NCBI GenBank assembly: GCA_003602285.1
Contig: QZVU01000002.1
Coordinates: forward strand, 1-64,000
Direction: 5' to 3'
From: Arthrobacter frigidicola
GTDB lineage: Bacteria; Actinomycetota; Actinomycetes; Actinomycetales; Micrococcaceae
DNA: 64,000 bases
Within the stretch, counting starts at the first letter, position 1. Each line of letters opens with the position of its first letter. The translations under genes and the position numbers were made by a program. This document shows, piece by piece, positions 53,406-61,944 of the stretch. The notes beneath the pieces are model-generated. The model was not told where the DNA came from. It ran no database searches and saw only the letters and a program-made list of their open reading frames with translations.

Positions 53406-54347
53406 CTAATAGTCGAGGACGGCGCAGTTCACGTCGAACGAGAACCCCTCATCAGCCACAGCCGTCCCCGACTGCAGCCGGAGCGACACCACGCCCGTCC
53501 CCATGTTCACCCGGACATTGCAGGCCACGTTGAACCCGCCACCCCGAATCCAAGACGCCAGATAACGCACATGCTCGGTATCCGTCCGCGCCGCAACCGG
53601 AATCACAGCACCGAAATCCGAATACGACGTTGAAAGAGTCAGATTCGAGGCCGTCGACTTCCTAGTAACAGTCACATCCACCAACCGCCGGCGCCCATCA
53701 ACCTCCACCCGACCCGTATTCGCATACGCAGTCGACGGACTCAACGGAGACAAATAGGTTGGGGGCACCGCGGAAGCAACCCACCCAAACACCCCGTTAT
53801 CGCCCGGCAAATACTGCCAAACCGTGTCACCCACCGTCAGGGAAGTGCCCGGCTCATTCAGGTACGCCTTCGCAAACGAATCCGCCGCAGCCAGGCCACC
53901 ATTCGCGGCCCAACACCTAAGATCAACGCGCTCACCAAGGATGTTGCCCTTGACCTCCTGCAGATACAGCGGCTGGTCATCGCGGATGCCAGGCCGGCGG
54001 TTCCACGCACCATCTGACGTGCCCACAGCCGGAAGCGCTTTCACACCCCCACCCTGGATGATCCGCAGCTCCGTCAACCCGCCGGGGGGCTGCCAATCCC
54101 TGCGCAACACAACCATGTCCCACCGCGTACCTGTACCCGCAGACGCGAACTGGATCGGCGCCAAATCCGACGCGACATCCACCGTCCCCGGGCCCAACGC
54201 CGTCCCGCCCGGGATCGAAACCATCCGATCACCCGCAATAGTCGACGCCGCAAAATCCGCCGCACCAACAACCGAATACCGTTTCAGCAGCTTCGCGAAC
54301 TGAACTTCATCAACAGTCCCGTCATACCCAGCACTGACAATCGCCAC
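53406..54347 (-). CDS. Phage minor tail / baseplate protein
   Basis: 313 residues. The N-terminal region (VSAGYDGTVDEVQFAKLLKRYSVVGAADFAAS...GGTALGPGTVDVASD) is a pattern I know from actinophage minor tail proteins. RWDMVVLRRDWQPPGG and the Gly-rich C-terminal beta domain (residues about 215-313) fit a baseplate or fibre-attachment protein. GTG start, 4 bases after the previous gene. The exact role is unknown. Confidence 0.75.
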   Translation of the reverse strand: MAIVSAGYDGTVDEVQFAKLLKRYSVVGAADFAASTIAGDRMVSIPGGTALGPGTVDVASDLAPIQFASAGTGTRWDMVVLRRDWQPPGGLTELRIIQGGGVKALPAVGTSDGAWNRRPGIRDDQPLYLQEVKGNILGERVDLRCWAANGGLAAADSFAKAYLNEPGTSLTVGDTVWQYLPGDNGVFGWVASAVPPTYLSPLSPSTAYANTGRVEVDGRRRLVDVTVTRKSTASNLTLSTSYSDFGAVIPVAARTDTEHVRYLASWIRGGGFNVACNVRVNMGTGVVSLRLQSGTAVADEGFSFDVNCAVLDY

Positions 54348-54351
54348 GGGG

Positions 54352-55470
54352 TTACCTCACCTTCACGTTAGTTAGACCCCGCCAAAGGGTTCGTATGGCT
54401 TTTGCCAGTTTCGCGTCCGGGCTGTTCTCGATAGCGCCGACCGATGGCTGCACTGTGAGCCCGTCAGCTTTGTTCCAGGTGATCGTCGCCGCCCGTAGTA
54501 CGTCAGTGCGCTCGAGGGCGCCGACCTTGATGGTTACGATGTCGCCGACCACGACCGTCCCGTAACGGAAATGCGGTGTCTCGGAGAGTTCCAGCGCGAA
54601 CCCGTTAGTGGGTTTCCCTTCGAATAGGACTTCACTGTTGGACTGGTCGAGTTCCGCGGCTGTGTCGCCGTTGCGGGAGTCCGCGAACACCTCAACTTTC
54701 TTCCCGAAGCGGGACTCAAGGGTGGGGTCCACGGCGCTCCGGAAGGTGCGGGCAACACCCTCACCTTTACCGCCGCCAACCACACGGGTCACAGTGGGGC
54801 CCTTGCTCGCCCACGACCACGACCTCAGGACCCCCGATTTTTCAGTCAGCGCCTTCGGATACGTCGCCGGCTGATACACGTCCAGCACGAGGCCCGCCCC
54901 CGACTGGTAGCAGCGCACACCAAGGCCCGCCAGCTCCACCGCCGGGAACAACCTGTCAGCCAAAGGGTGCATACGCACCTTCACCCCGCCCGGGACGACA
55001 GCGCCCCGGTTCAGGTTCACCCCGACACTGATCGGCAAACCGAGCCGGTTAATCGCCTGCTCGGTGACCATCGTCTTAACAATGGTTTCCGCGTTCCCCG
55101 TGTAAGTCCGGTACTCGGCCGTACCTTGCGCGCTGATCGCCGCAGTAGGGACCTGCCAGCCAAGGACCTCCCACAGCACGGCTAGATCGTCTGTCACTGT
55201 CACAGTGATCGAAGAGGAACCTGCCGGGCCGGAACCCCTCGCCTCGGTCACGTACCCTGACAGAAGCGGAATATCCAAGCCTGGATGCTCAATTACCATC
55301 CGGGCTCCCTCAGCAAGAATGTCAGCAGCCCGGTTATGATCAGCCGGGAACGTAACCTCAGCCGACCCGACAACGTTGAAACCCACCGTGACCGTAACCT
55401 CGGTCGGAGTCCCCAACCAGCCGCGCCGCTGAAACGCCTTGTCATAAATGGTGATCTTCAAACCATCCAT
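54352..55470 (-). CDS. Siphovirus tail tip protein (Gp37-like)
   Basis: 372 residues from ATG 55470 (GGTG nearby). The N-terminal MDGLKITIYDKAFQRRGWLG and AEVTFPADHNRAADILAEGARMVIEHPG...LLSGYVTEARG fit the ReqiPepy6 Gp37-like family of actinophage tail-associated proteins, which take the place of the Tal/hub protein after Dit. TATYPKALTEKSGVLRSWSW and the C-terminal GDIVTIKVGALERTDVLRA are typical. It starts 4 bases after the Dit-like gene. Upstream in-frame codons overlap that gene and are not part of it. Confidence 0.8.
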   Translation of the reverse strand: MDGLKITIYDKAFQRRGWLGTPTEVTVTVGFNVVGSAEVTFPADHNRAADILAEGARMVIEHPGLDIPLLSGYVTEARGSGPAGSSSITVTVTDDLAVLWEVLGWQVPTAAISAQGTAEYRTYTGNAETIVKTMVTEQAINRLGLPISVGVNLNRGAVVPGGVKVRMHPLADRLFPAVELAGLGVRCYQSGAGLVLDVYQPATYPKALTEKSGVLRSWSWASKGPTVTRVVGGGKGEGVARTFRSAVDPTLESRFGKKVEVFADSRNGDTAAELDQSNSEVLFEGKPTNGFALELSETPHFRYGTVVVGDIVTIKVGALERTDVLRAATITWNKADGLTVQPSVGAIENSPDAKLAKAIRTLWRGLTNVKVR

Positions 55471-55474
55471 GGAA

Positions 55475-56407
55475 TCACCACGCCCGATAGAAACGAGGTT
55501 TGATGGTGGCCTCAACAGAGCCACCCGCGGGACCGGACATAGCCAGAGACAACGGGCGCTCCTCACCAGCAGGAATCGGCGCGAAATCCGCCGACCCCAA
55601 CTGTGCAGTCACGTCTACACCGTTCAACCACGCAGACTGAACCGTCGGGTCCGTATCAATAACCAGAACATCGCCCTCAACCAGGGCCACATTCCACTGC
55701 ACCGTCGCGCCGTCAACGCCCACAGTCACCGAAGTAAGAGGCCCGCGAACAGTCCACACCGGCCACGCCTCAAGGTCTCCCTCATTGGTGATTGAAGCCG
55801 ACGACAACTGCGACCCTGAACTGACATGGAACAAGGGCGCTTTGCCCGCTCCCCCGTAGAAGTCCAAAGACGGGTCAGACACCGACCACGTTCGTCGGGC
55901 CGGTTCGCCCTCCCAGAAGGGCGAATCGGCTATCAGACTCACGCCATACGTAGCCCAACCTTGCCTCGCCGGGTCCACCGGAAACGAATGCTGCCCATCG
56001 TCCACAAACCGGCACACCAAACGGCGCGTACCCCCAGCAGGAGAAGTAACAGCCCACGCCCCATGACGGCCCGGCTGCAACGAACGCCAAAACGCCCGGT
56101 CCCGCTCAACCCACTCAACAGACCCAGCATCCGAATACACATGCACCGGCCAAAACACCGGGCGAGGCTCAACCAAATGCCCCCGGTAATACTGACCATG
56201 CACCGCCGGCGAAGAACCCGTCCACGCATGGTGAGGCGGCATGGCTAGACCCTCCACGCCGCCCCGCTCGAGGAACACCCCGGAAAGGGCATCGCCCAGA
56301 TCCCAGAACGAACCATCCCAGCCAGACCAAGAAACCTCGAAACCCCGCCAAGCAGACACAGGCGCCGGCGGAAGGACAGGTGGCGTCCCGTAAACAAGAG
56401 GACTCAT
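55475..56407 (-). CDS. Distal tail protein (Dit-like)
   Basis: 310 residues, aromatic-rich beta protein. SWSGWDGSFWDLGDALSGVFLERGGVEGLAMPPHHAWTGSSPAVHGQYYRGH and the later YGVSLIADSPFWEGEP and NEGDLEAWPVWTVRGP strings are typical of the tail protein directly after the tape measure in actinophages. It forms the ring at the tail tip that joins tube and baseplate. Its ATG overlaps the tape measure stop (ATGA). Confidence 0.8.
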   Translation of the reverse strand: MSPLVYGTPPVLPPAPVSAWRGFEVSWSGWDGSFWDLGDALSGVFLERGGVEGLAMPPHHAWTGSSPAVHGQYYRGHLVEPRPVFWPVHVYSDAGSVEWVERDRAFWRSLQPGRHGAWAVTSPAGGTRRLVCRFVDDGQHSFPVDPARQGWATYGVSLIADSPFWEGEPARRTWSVSDPSLDFYGGAGKAPLFHVSSGSQLSSASITNEGDLEAWPVWTVRGPLTSVTVGVDGATVQWNVALVEGDVLVIDTDPTVQSAWLNGVDVTAQLGSADFAPIPAGEERPLSLAMSGPAGGSVEATIKPRFYRAW

Positions 56408-59400
56408 GCGAACACCACCCCGTCCATTCCGGCCATCGTCTGAGACCTGCGCTTTTTGGTTTCGATCTGCTGGGCTACCTGTTCAGGGTCCCAACCAACA
56501 TTGCCGTAGAAGTTGATGTCTCCACCGCCCTTGCCCGCGCTCATGGCGCGCATTTGGTCGTGGGTGAAGATCGCTTCGGGTTTGCCGGTCTTGTTCTGCA
56601 CGAGCTGGGGCCGGCCGCCGTTGGGCTGCAGAATCCCACCGTTGTCGTACAACATGGCCTCGGCCTTACTATCGCCACCGGGGAGCTTGTCGAGCAGCCA
56701 GTCCTTCACGCTGCCGATCAGCTTCTTACCAATCCCCCGCGCCAAATCAACCATCACGCCAGACCCGGTAAGACCCTTCAACATCTTGTCCACGTTGATC
56801 AGATCACCGATCTTCCCGAACACGTCCACGCCACCACCGCCGTTACCGGAAGGCTTACCCGAACCGCCCGGGTACAGGCGCCGCAGGTTCGCAGCGTCAT
56901 ACGCAGTCGGCCAAAGCGCACCACCACCAGCACCGAGATACGGGTTCATCACCGACGTGTTGCCCTGGTTGTGATTCAGCCCCAGCGCGTGGCCGACCTC
57001 GTGGACCGTAGTAGCCAACTCGTTAGGCCCGCCCGGCTTGATAGCGATACCTTGGCCGCTGTAGTAGCCGATCCAGTTCGGGTTGAGCATGCCACCGTGG
57101 CGGACGCTGATGCTGTTCTGGCTCATCAACCGGTCATCGGTCCACCGGCCTGCGGTGACGTTCAGCCCGGACAGCCCCTGCCACGCCCCTACTGCGCGCT
57201 GCAGCATGCCAAGGGGGAACGCGCCCAGGGTGCGGAAGTGCATAGCCCCGGCGCGTTTCGCGGCCTGCTGCGGCCCGTTCCAGATGTGAGGCTCGGAACC
57301 AGGCATAGGCGCGCCCAGTCCGGCCGAACCACGAACAGCGGCCGAAGCCATCTGCGCCAGACGGTCCTTACCGAGAGCCGCCGTCTGTTCCTTCGTGAAC
57401 ACGTACTCGCCCTTATGGACTACACCAGCGGGGTCGTACTTCCCACCATCACCCGTGTAACCACCGTGAGCGAACCCCTTAGGCAGTGCAATCTTCTTCA
57501 GCTTGTCGATACCAGGCAGGAACCCAGCTATTTTGTTGAACGACCCAATCAGGCCGCCATTGATGACCGTGTCCACAATGAACCGGACAGGCTTCTTAGC
57601 GATGTCCTGCATCCGGTCCCAGATGCCCTTGACCGCGTCAACGCCCTTCTGGAAGGCTGCCGGGATTGTGTCCCGAACCCAGCCCCGCAGAGCCTGGAAC
57701 ACGGGCTTGATCTTGCCCCAAGCGTCGCTGATGATGTCCCGGATCTTGCTGAACACCGGGGACACCACATTGTCGCGCAGCCAAGTGAACGCCGGGCCCA
57801 AAGTCGACCGCAGGAAGTCGCGGATGGCCGTGAAGATGCCCTTCCAGACAGCCCACTGGGTGCTGATCAGCCCACCAATCCACTTGAATACCGGGCTAAT
57901 GACCGAATTCCACAGCCACATGAACACGGGGGCTACAACATACTTCAGGACAGAGACAACGAGTTGGAAGATGGCTTTAGCTGCCGTCCACCAAACGCTG
58001 ATCGCGGCCCGCATGAACCCGAAGACCGGTTTCACGATCTTGTTGTAGAGCCAAGAGAACACTGCCCCAACGACTCCGAAGACCTTCTGGACGACGGGCA
58101 GCACATACGTTTGGAACCAGGCAACCGTCCCGCCGATGAACGACCGGATCGCGCCCCAAACCACCGTAATGATCTTCTGCCCGGCCTCCGTCTGCGTGAC
58201 AAACCAGACCAGACCAGCAACAAGCGCACCAACCGCCGTAATAACCAGGCCAATCGGGTTAGCCCGCATCGCCGCATTCAAGAGCCACTGACCAGCAGTC
58301 GCAGCCTTAGCGACGACAGCGTGAGCCGCCGTGGCAACCCGGCTGGCCACCGTTGCGGTAGTGTTCCTCACCGTCGCAACAAGGCCCGCCCGCTGAGCGA
58401 CCAACTGCGGCCCCTGCGCGGCAGTGTTCGCCCGGATCGCAGCAGCAAGCGACCGGTTAGCCGCAGCCTGAGCAAGCGCCGTAGGCACCGCCAGAAGGGC
58501 AGCAACATTCGCCAACGCCTGAGCAGCCCGAACAGCAACGAACCCGGCCGCCAGACCAATGATCAGCGCCGTCAGAACGCCCGTGTGGTCCGCGAGGTAC
58601 TGCATCGCGGAAGTCGAGCCCTCCAAAAGAGGGATCAACAGGGGAAGCGCGCCGGCGACAAGCTGCCCGATCTCACCAGACATCTCACCGAGAGCGCCAC
58701 CCACCTCGAGGAGGATCGGCCCGGCAGGCTTAGCAACCGCCAAGATGGCATCAAACAGCGGCGCGAACTTCGTGAAGTCGCCGCCTGCAGCGCCAGCGAA
58801 GGCCTCCCGCAGCCGGTCCCACGCCTGATGAATCCGGTAAGCGGCGCCTTCCATCCAACCCGGGAAGCCACTCGAAGTGATCTCCCCGTCGTTGTACTTC
58901 CACGCAGCGGCGAAAGCACGAATACCGCCGATGCCCTCGCCGACGACCTTGCCGAATCCCTGCGACGGATCAAGACCAAGCGCCTTCACCAAATCGGGGG
59001 TAAGAGCACCAGCGCCGAGCGTGGACTGGAAAGCAAGAACCCGATCCAGGAGGGATGAGACGCCCGTTACAAGCCCGAGGGCCTGCCGCCGGGCAGCAGT
59101 GAACGCCGGGGCCAGAACCTTACCGAACTTCGCCGACGTATCAGCAGTAGCCGCGGAAAGAGTTTTCTGGATGTTCGCAGTAGACGTAGCCGTGCGGGCG
59201 AAGTCGCCCTGCGCGTCCGTGGTCTGCTTCATGATCAGGTTACGGGCGACGAGTGCCTTGGTCTGCGGGTTCAGGGCTTCCTTCGTGGACGCAACGAGCC
59301 CCATCGAAAGCGCTTCCTGCCGCATCGTGGCGTCATCGAGCATCACACCATAAGCACGGATCGGCTCAGTCTCACCACGTAGAGCCGCACCAATAGCCTC

Positions 59401-59898
59401 AATGGCCTGCTCCGGGCTTGTGCCCTTGAACGACGCCATATCCGCGGCGAGCTGCGTCTGCTCAGTAGCGAAATCAGCGAGAGCGGACCCGGACAGGCCC
59501 GCAGCCTTGCCATAAGTGCCAAACGTATTCGCAGCGTTGATAACCTGCTGCTGGTTCAGGCCCATGCTTTTCGACGCAGACAACGACTGCTTGACGATCT
59601 GATTCATGTTCTTGCCGAACACAACACCAGCCGCGGCCGTGGAATCCTCAAGTTCAGAGAACGCCTTGACCGAAGTCGTAGCGAACCCCAGAACTTCGCG
59701 GGTACCCAGCACTGCGAGAGCGGGCCCAACAAACTTCTTCAGGCTAGAGGCGAACCCGCCACCCATCTTCTCGCCAGCAGCAGCGCCGGACTTGCTGGCC
59801 ATGCTCTCGACGCCAGAGAGTTCCTTATTGACGCTCTTGCTGATCCCCGACGCCGAAGCAACGATGCTGACGTAATACGCGGCGAGTTCTTGAGCCAT
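56404..59898 (-). CDS. Tape measure protein with embedded metzincin zinc-protease domain
   Basis: 1164 residues from ATG 59898. N-terminal helical part, hydrophobic segments near 470-520 (LTALIIGLAAGFVAVRAAQ) and 545-580 (IGLVITAVGALVAGLVWFV), then Trp-rich repeats (VFMWLWNSVISPVFKWIG, FTWLRDNVVSPVFSKIRD). Residues about 885-1010 form an M10/matrixin-like domain: FRTLGAFPLGMLQRAVGAW, zinc motif HEVGHALGLNH (His966, Glu967, His970, His976), Met-turn at Met984 (SVMNP) and a closing DAANLRRLYPG. All zinc ligands and the catalytic Glu are present. A tail region follows to 1164. It sets tail length and is ejected first; the protease might act at the host envelope or on its own processing. Its stop overlaps the Dit gene. 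Confidence 0.9.
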   Translation of the reverse strand: MAQELAAYYVSIVASASGISKSVNKELSGVESMASKSGAAAGEKMGGGFASSLKKFVGPALAVLGTREVLGFATTSVKAFSELEDSTAAAGVVFGKNMNQIVKQSLSASKSMGLNQQQVINAANTFGTYGKAAGLSGSALADFATEQTQLAADMASFKGTSPEQAIEAIGAALRGETEPIRAYGVMLDDATMRQEALSMGLVASTKEALNPQTKALVARNLIMKQTTDAQGDFARTATSTANIQKTLSAATADTSAKFGKVLAPAFTAARRQALGLVTGVSSLLDRVLAFQSTLGAGALTPDLVKALGLDPSQGFGKVVGEGIGGIRAFAAAWKYNDGEITSSGFPGWMEGAAYRIHQAWDRLREAFAGAAGGDFTKFAPLFDAILAVAKPAGPILLEVGGALGEMSGEIGQLVAGALPLLIPLLEGSTSAMQYLADHTGVLTALIIGLAAGFVAVRAAQALANVAALLAVPTALAQAAANRSLAAAIRANTAAQGPQLVAQRAGLVATVRNTTATVASRVATAAHAVVAKAATAGQWLLNAAMRANPIGLVITAVGALVAGLVWFVTQTEAGQKIITVVWGAIRSFIGGTVAWFQTYVLPVVQKVFGVVGAVFSWLYNKIVKPVFGFMRAAISVWWTAAKAIFQLVVSVLKYVVAPVFMWLWNSVISPVFKWIGGLISTQWAVWKGIFTAIRDFLRSTLGPAFTWLRDNVVSPVFSKIRDIISDAWGKIKPVFQALRGWVRDTIPAAFQKGVDAVKGIWDRMQDIAKKPVRFIVDTVINGGLIGSFNKIAGFLPGIDKLKKIALPKGFAHGGYTGDGGKYDPAGVVHKGEYVFTKEQTAALGKDRLAQMASAAVRGSAGLGAPMPGSEPHIWNGPQQAAKRAGAMHFRTLGAFPLGMLQRAVGAWQGLSGLNVTAGRWTDDRLMSQNSISVRHGGMLNPNWIGYYSGQGIAIKPGGPNELATTVHEVGHALGLNHNQGNTSVMNPYLGAGGGALWPTAYDAANLRRLYPGGSGKPSGNGGGGVDVFGKIGDLINVDKMLKGLTGSGVMVDLARGIGKKLIGSVKDWLLDKLPGGDSKAEAMLYDNGGILQPNGGRPQLVQNKTGKPEAIFTHDQMRAMSAGKGGGDINFYGNVGWDPEQVAQQIETKKRRSQTMAGMDGVVFA

Positions 59899-59916
59899 GC
59901 GGCACCCCTTAAATGA

Positions 59917-59936
59917 AAAGGGGGCCACACGGCCCC
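59917..59936 (-). terminator. Hairpin between tail chaperone and tape measure genes
   Basis: On the minus strand GGGGCC-GTGT-GGCCCC is followed by CTTTTC. It lies directly after the chaperone fusion stop (59943) and before the tape measure start. Confidence 0.5.
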
Positions 59937-59942
59937 ACAGAC

Positions 59943-60637
59943 TTAATTGCTCGCATGATGCTTGCGCCGGAAAGCCTCAGCCCTCGACACCGCGTAATCC
60001 TGCTTCTTCGCCATCTCCAACACGCCGAGCGGGTAATCCCGCATCTCAGGCGCCTTACCCTTACCACCAGCCTGCCCATGAGCGATCCGGTACAAGGCGT
60101 TCTCGACCAGCCAGGCAGCTTCGACTTCCTCAGTGACAGCCGACCCGCCACCGAGACGCACCCCGACCGCTGACCCGCGGGGGAGGTTCGCAGCCAACAC
60201 CGACACCTTCCGCACACTCACAACGCCGCGATACATGTCCGCCAAATCCACTTGGTAATACCGGTGCAGGTCAGCCTCGAGCGCTTCCCCATGATGGGCT
60301 AGGAGGAAGACGAGGGTGGTTATTTTCCCCGCTGCGCCTCACCCATGTACTCCTCAAGGAACGCCTGAGTCGTCGCCAGAGACACGCGCCCCTCAGCTTC
60401 CTTCACCTGCGCCTTGAACTTGTCGTACTGCTCAGCGCCGAGCATCCGCTGCAGGGCCGTCGCGAACTGGTTACCCTCAAGCGCCTCGAAGAACTCGAGG
60501 TCGTCAATGAGATCGGGGTCGACCGTGTACTCAGTGCCGCGCCAATCAAACTTCGACTTCTTCGACACGACGTCGCTCTTGGCGGTCTGACGGTCGGAAG
60601 GCTTCTTTACGCCGGCGGGAATTTTGGTTTCAGACAT
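59943..60637 (-). CDS. Tail assembly chaperone G-T fusion made by -1 frameshift
   Basis: The long product of the tail chaperone pair, about 231 residues: 105 residues of the upstream frame, a -1 slip at GGGAAAA (60329-60323), then 126 residues of the second frame. The second frame reads ITTLVFLLAHHG then EALEADLHRYYQVDLADMYRG, which resembles the second chaperone domain of other actinophages and is open from the slip site to 59943. The GTG at 60251 in that frame is inside the domain and is not the true start. The product is expected to bind the tape measure and recruit tail tube subunits. Confidence 0.88.
60320..60637 (-). CDS. Tail assembly chaperone G (short product)
   Basis: 105 residues from ATG 60637 (AGGAGA 6-7 nt upstream). 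Basic N-terminus, then FDWRGTEYTVDPDLIDDLEFFEALEGNQFATALQRMLGAEQYDKFK, the usual first chaperone of siphoviruses, and end TTQAFLEEYMGEAQRGK. Its stop TAA (60322-60320) directly follows the slippery site. Most ribosomes should end here; a minority slip to make the fusion. Confidence 0.88.
   Translation of the reverse strand: MSETKIPAGVKKPSDRQTAKSDVVSKKSKFDWRGTEYTVDPDLIDDLEFFEALEGNQFATALQRMLGAEQYDKFKAQVKEAEGRVSLATTQAFLEEYMGEAQRGK
60323..60329 (-). other. Programmed -1 frameshift site GGGAAAA
   Basis: In the zero frame the heptamer reads G-GGA-AAA followed at once by TAA; after slippage it reads GGG-AAA-ATA. This is the X-XXY-YYZ pattern known for lambda G/GT and other siphovirus tail chaperones. 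Position relative to both frames is exact. Confidence 0.88.
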
Positions 60638-60680
60638 GGTGGTTTCTCCTAAAGTAGGTCGTGGTGAGTTATTGGTGAAA

Positions 60681-60722
60681 GGTGGGCGGGGGAAACCACC
60701 ACGGAAAAACACCCCGCCCACC
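60681..60722 (-). terminator. Hairpin after the major tail protein gene
   Basis: A perfect 11-bp stem GGTGGGCGGGG (60681-60691) with CCCCGCCCACC (60712-60722) and a 20-nt loop; on the minus strand TTTCACC follows. It lies 8 bases after the major tail gene and should reduce read-through into the chaperone genes. Confidence 0.55.
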
Positions 60723-60729
60723 GGTCTAA

Positions 60730-61296
60730 CTACGCAGCAGGCAGGTACGCCGGCGCGTTCGTAAGGATGTACGAATCCCCGATAATCTCCAGGGTGAACC
60801 CATACATGGTCATCGAAGAGTTCGTGTGCGAAAGCTCCTCCCGGTCGGTCACTTCGACCTTCTCGCAGCACAGGAACTTCGTCACACCGCCGTCAACGAA
60901 CTTGAACACAGCGGCCCGGGCGATGGTCCCGATACCCTCAGGCAGGTCAACGCGGGCAACCGCAGTCGAACCGGTCCCCGAAACCACGGCAGCACCGTGG
61001 CCGTGGTACAGCTCAGTGACCCCGGGGGTTTCCTCGAGCGCCTGGATGCTGATCGACTTCTCCGTCGAAGTGACCTTCGTGCGGAGAGTCGTGCCGCCCT
61101 GCCAGCCCTTGAACTTCTCCACATCAGTGGACACAGCCAGCGAAACGCCATCCTCAGACAGCCAACCCAGCGCCTTGAACGGGGCAGCGGGTTCGGTCAG
61201 ATCAGTCGGCAGGGTCGAACCCAGCGGGGCAAGGAACACCTCAGAATCGAGGTCCCCATACACCCGGATATTGTCGTAATTCTTCGTCTCAGCCAC
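60730..61296 (-). CDS. Major tail (tube) protein
   Basis: 188 residues, beta-rich: DLDSEVFLAPLGSTLPTDL, FKALGWLSEDGVSLAVSTDVEKFKGWQGGTTLRTKVTSTEKSISIQALEE and a C-terminal region MTMYGFTLEIIGDSYILTNAPAYLP. The pattern matches actinophage tail tube proteins, and the gene sits between the tail terminator and the chaperone pair, as expected. It overlaps the previous gene by 8 bases. Confidence 0.88.
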   Translation of the reverse strand: MAETKNYDNIRVYGDLDSEVFLAPLGSTLPTDLTEPAAPFKALGWLSEDGVSLAVSTDVEKFKGWQGGTTLRTKVTSTEKSISIQALEETPGVTELYHGHGAAVVSGTGSTAVARVDLPEGIGTIARAAVFKFVDGGVTKFLCCEKVEVTDREELSHTNSSMTMYGFTLEIIGDSYILTNAPAYLPAA

Positions 61297-61492
61297 GGCC
61301 AGACTCCTTCTGCTCGGTTACATTTTTAGGGGTCTCAGCCGGGGCCGAGGGTTTCGGTTCAGGGTCAGCGACACGCGCCTTACCCCGGACGATCAGCGAA
61401 CGCGCATCATCGTCATTCACCTCAGCGGTAGTCCCGCCGTTATAGGTGCGACCGCCAGGGGTCGTGTACTGGTTAGCGAAAGTGACTCTCAA
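61289..61492 (-). CDS. Small phage protein upstream of the tail tube gene
   Basis: 67 residues from a TTG start with AGGAG 6-7 nt upstream. Beta-rich N-terminus (RVTFANQYTTPGGRTYNGGTTAEVNDDDARSLIVRGKARVAD) and a Pro/Glu/Lys tail. It resembles the small head-tail region proteins that also occur after the capsid gene here (compare 62960-63148, MRLVEKESGVIVQVADDHAA). The function is unknown. Confidence 0.65.
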   Translation of the reverse strand: MRVTFANQYTTPGGRTYNGGTTAEVNDDDARSLIVRGKARVADPEPKPSAPAETPKNVTEQKESGRG

Positions 61493-61511
61493 GGGGTCTC
61501 CTCGGGCATAG

Positions 61512-61541
61512 CAAAGGCCCCACACCATGGCGGGGCCCAAA
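61512..61541 (-). terminator. Hairpin after the tail terminator gene
   Basis: On the minus strand GGCCCC (61537-61532) and GGGGCC (61521-61516) with a 10-nt loop are followed by TTTGC, between the genes ending at 61555 and starting at 61492. Confidence 0.45.
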
Positions 61542-61554
61542 AGGACAGGAACAG

Positions 61555-61944
61555 TTAGAGGGTGGTGCCGCGGAAGTGCAGGACGACGTTCTGTCGGTAG
61601 CGGGGTACGCGGGCGTCAGGGTCCGGCATGTAGACGGGGCGGCCCAGTTCCTCAGTGGCTTTGCACTGCTCACCCTGCACCGTCACGCCAGCAGCGGCAC
61701 GGATCAGAGCCCGAACTTTCGCGGCCAGTCGTTCGGCCTTCGGGTTCGTCGTATCCCACGAACCCACCAGCAGTTGCCCGCCATCAGTCACCGGAGTCAC
61801 CAACGCGCCGCCAGCATTCTCCACCAGCACAAACGTCGCAGGCCGAGTCGCAGGAACCTCACCAAGAACCGGCACATCAAGCGCCGCATCAAGGTACCGG
61901 ATCAACCACACCGCCGGATTGGGGAACTCAATCAGCTCAGCCAC
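61555..61944 (-). CDS. Tail terminator-like protein
   Basis: 129 residues from GTG 61944 (GTG 61947 is one codon longer). ELIEFPNPAVWLIRYLDAALDVPVLGEVPATRPATFVLVENAGG and the later AERLAAKVRALIRAAAG and GRPVYMPDPDARVPRYRQNVVLHFRG fit the alpha/beta tail terminator family that caps the tail tube. It overlaps the previous gene by 8 bases and lies at the right place before the tube gene. Confidence 0.72.
   Translation of the reverse strand: MAELIEFPNPAVWLIRYLDAALDVPVLGEVPATRPATFVLVENAGGALVTPVTDGGQLLVGSWDTTNPKAERLAAKVRALIRAAAGVTVQGEQCKATEELGRPVYMPDPDARVPRYRQNVVLHFRGTTL

Noticed and set aside
56380-59058. Open frame of 892 codons on the plus strand opposite the tape measure gene
   Set aside because: The composition (Arg, Pro, His, Asn runs) and lack of any domain mark it as an antisense shadow; the minus-strand tape measure has conserved features throughout.
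59943-60251. Separate 102-residue gene starting at GTG 60251
   Set aside because: The conserved chaperone domain extends upstream of this codon to the slippery site, so it is the second half of a frameshift product.
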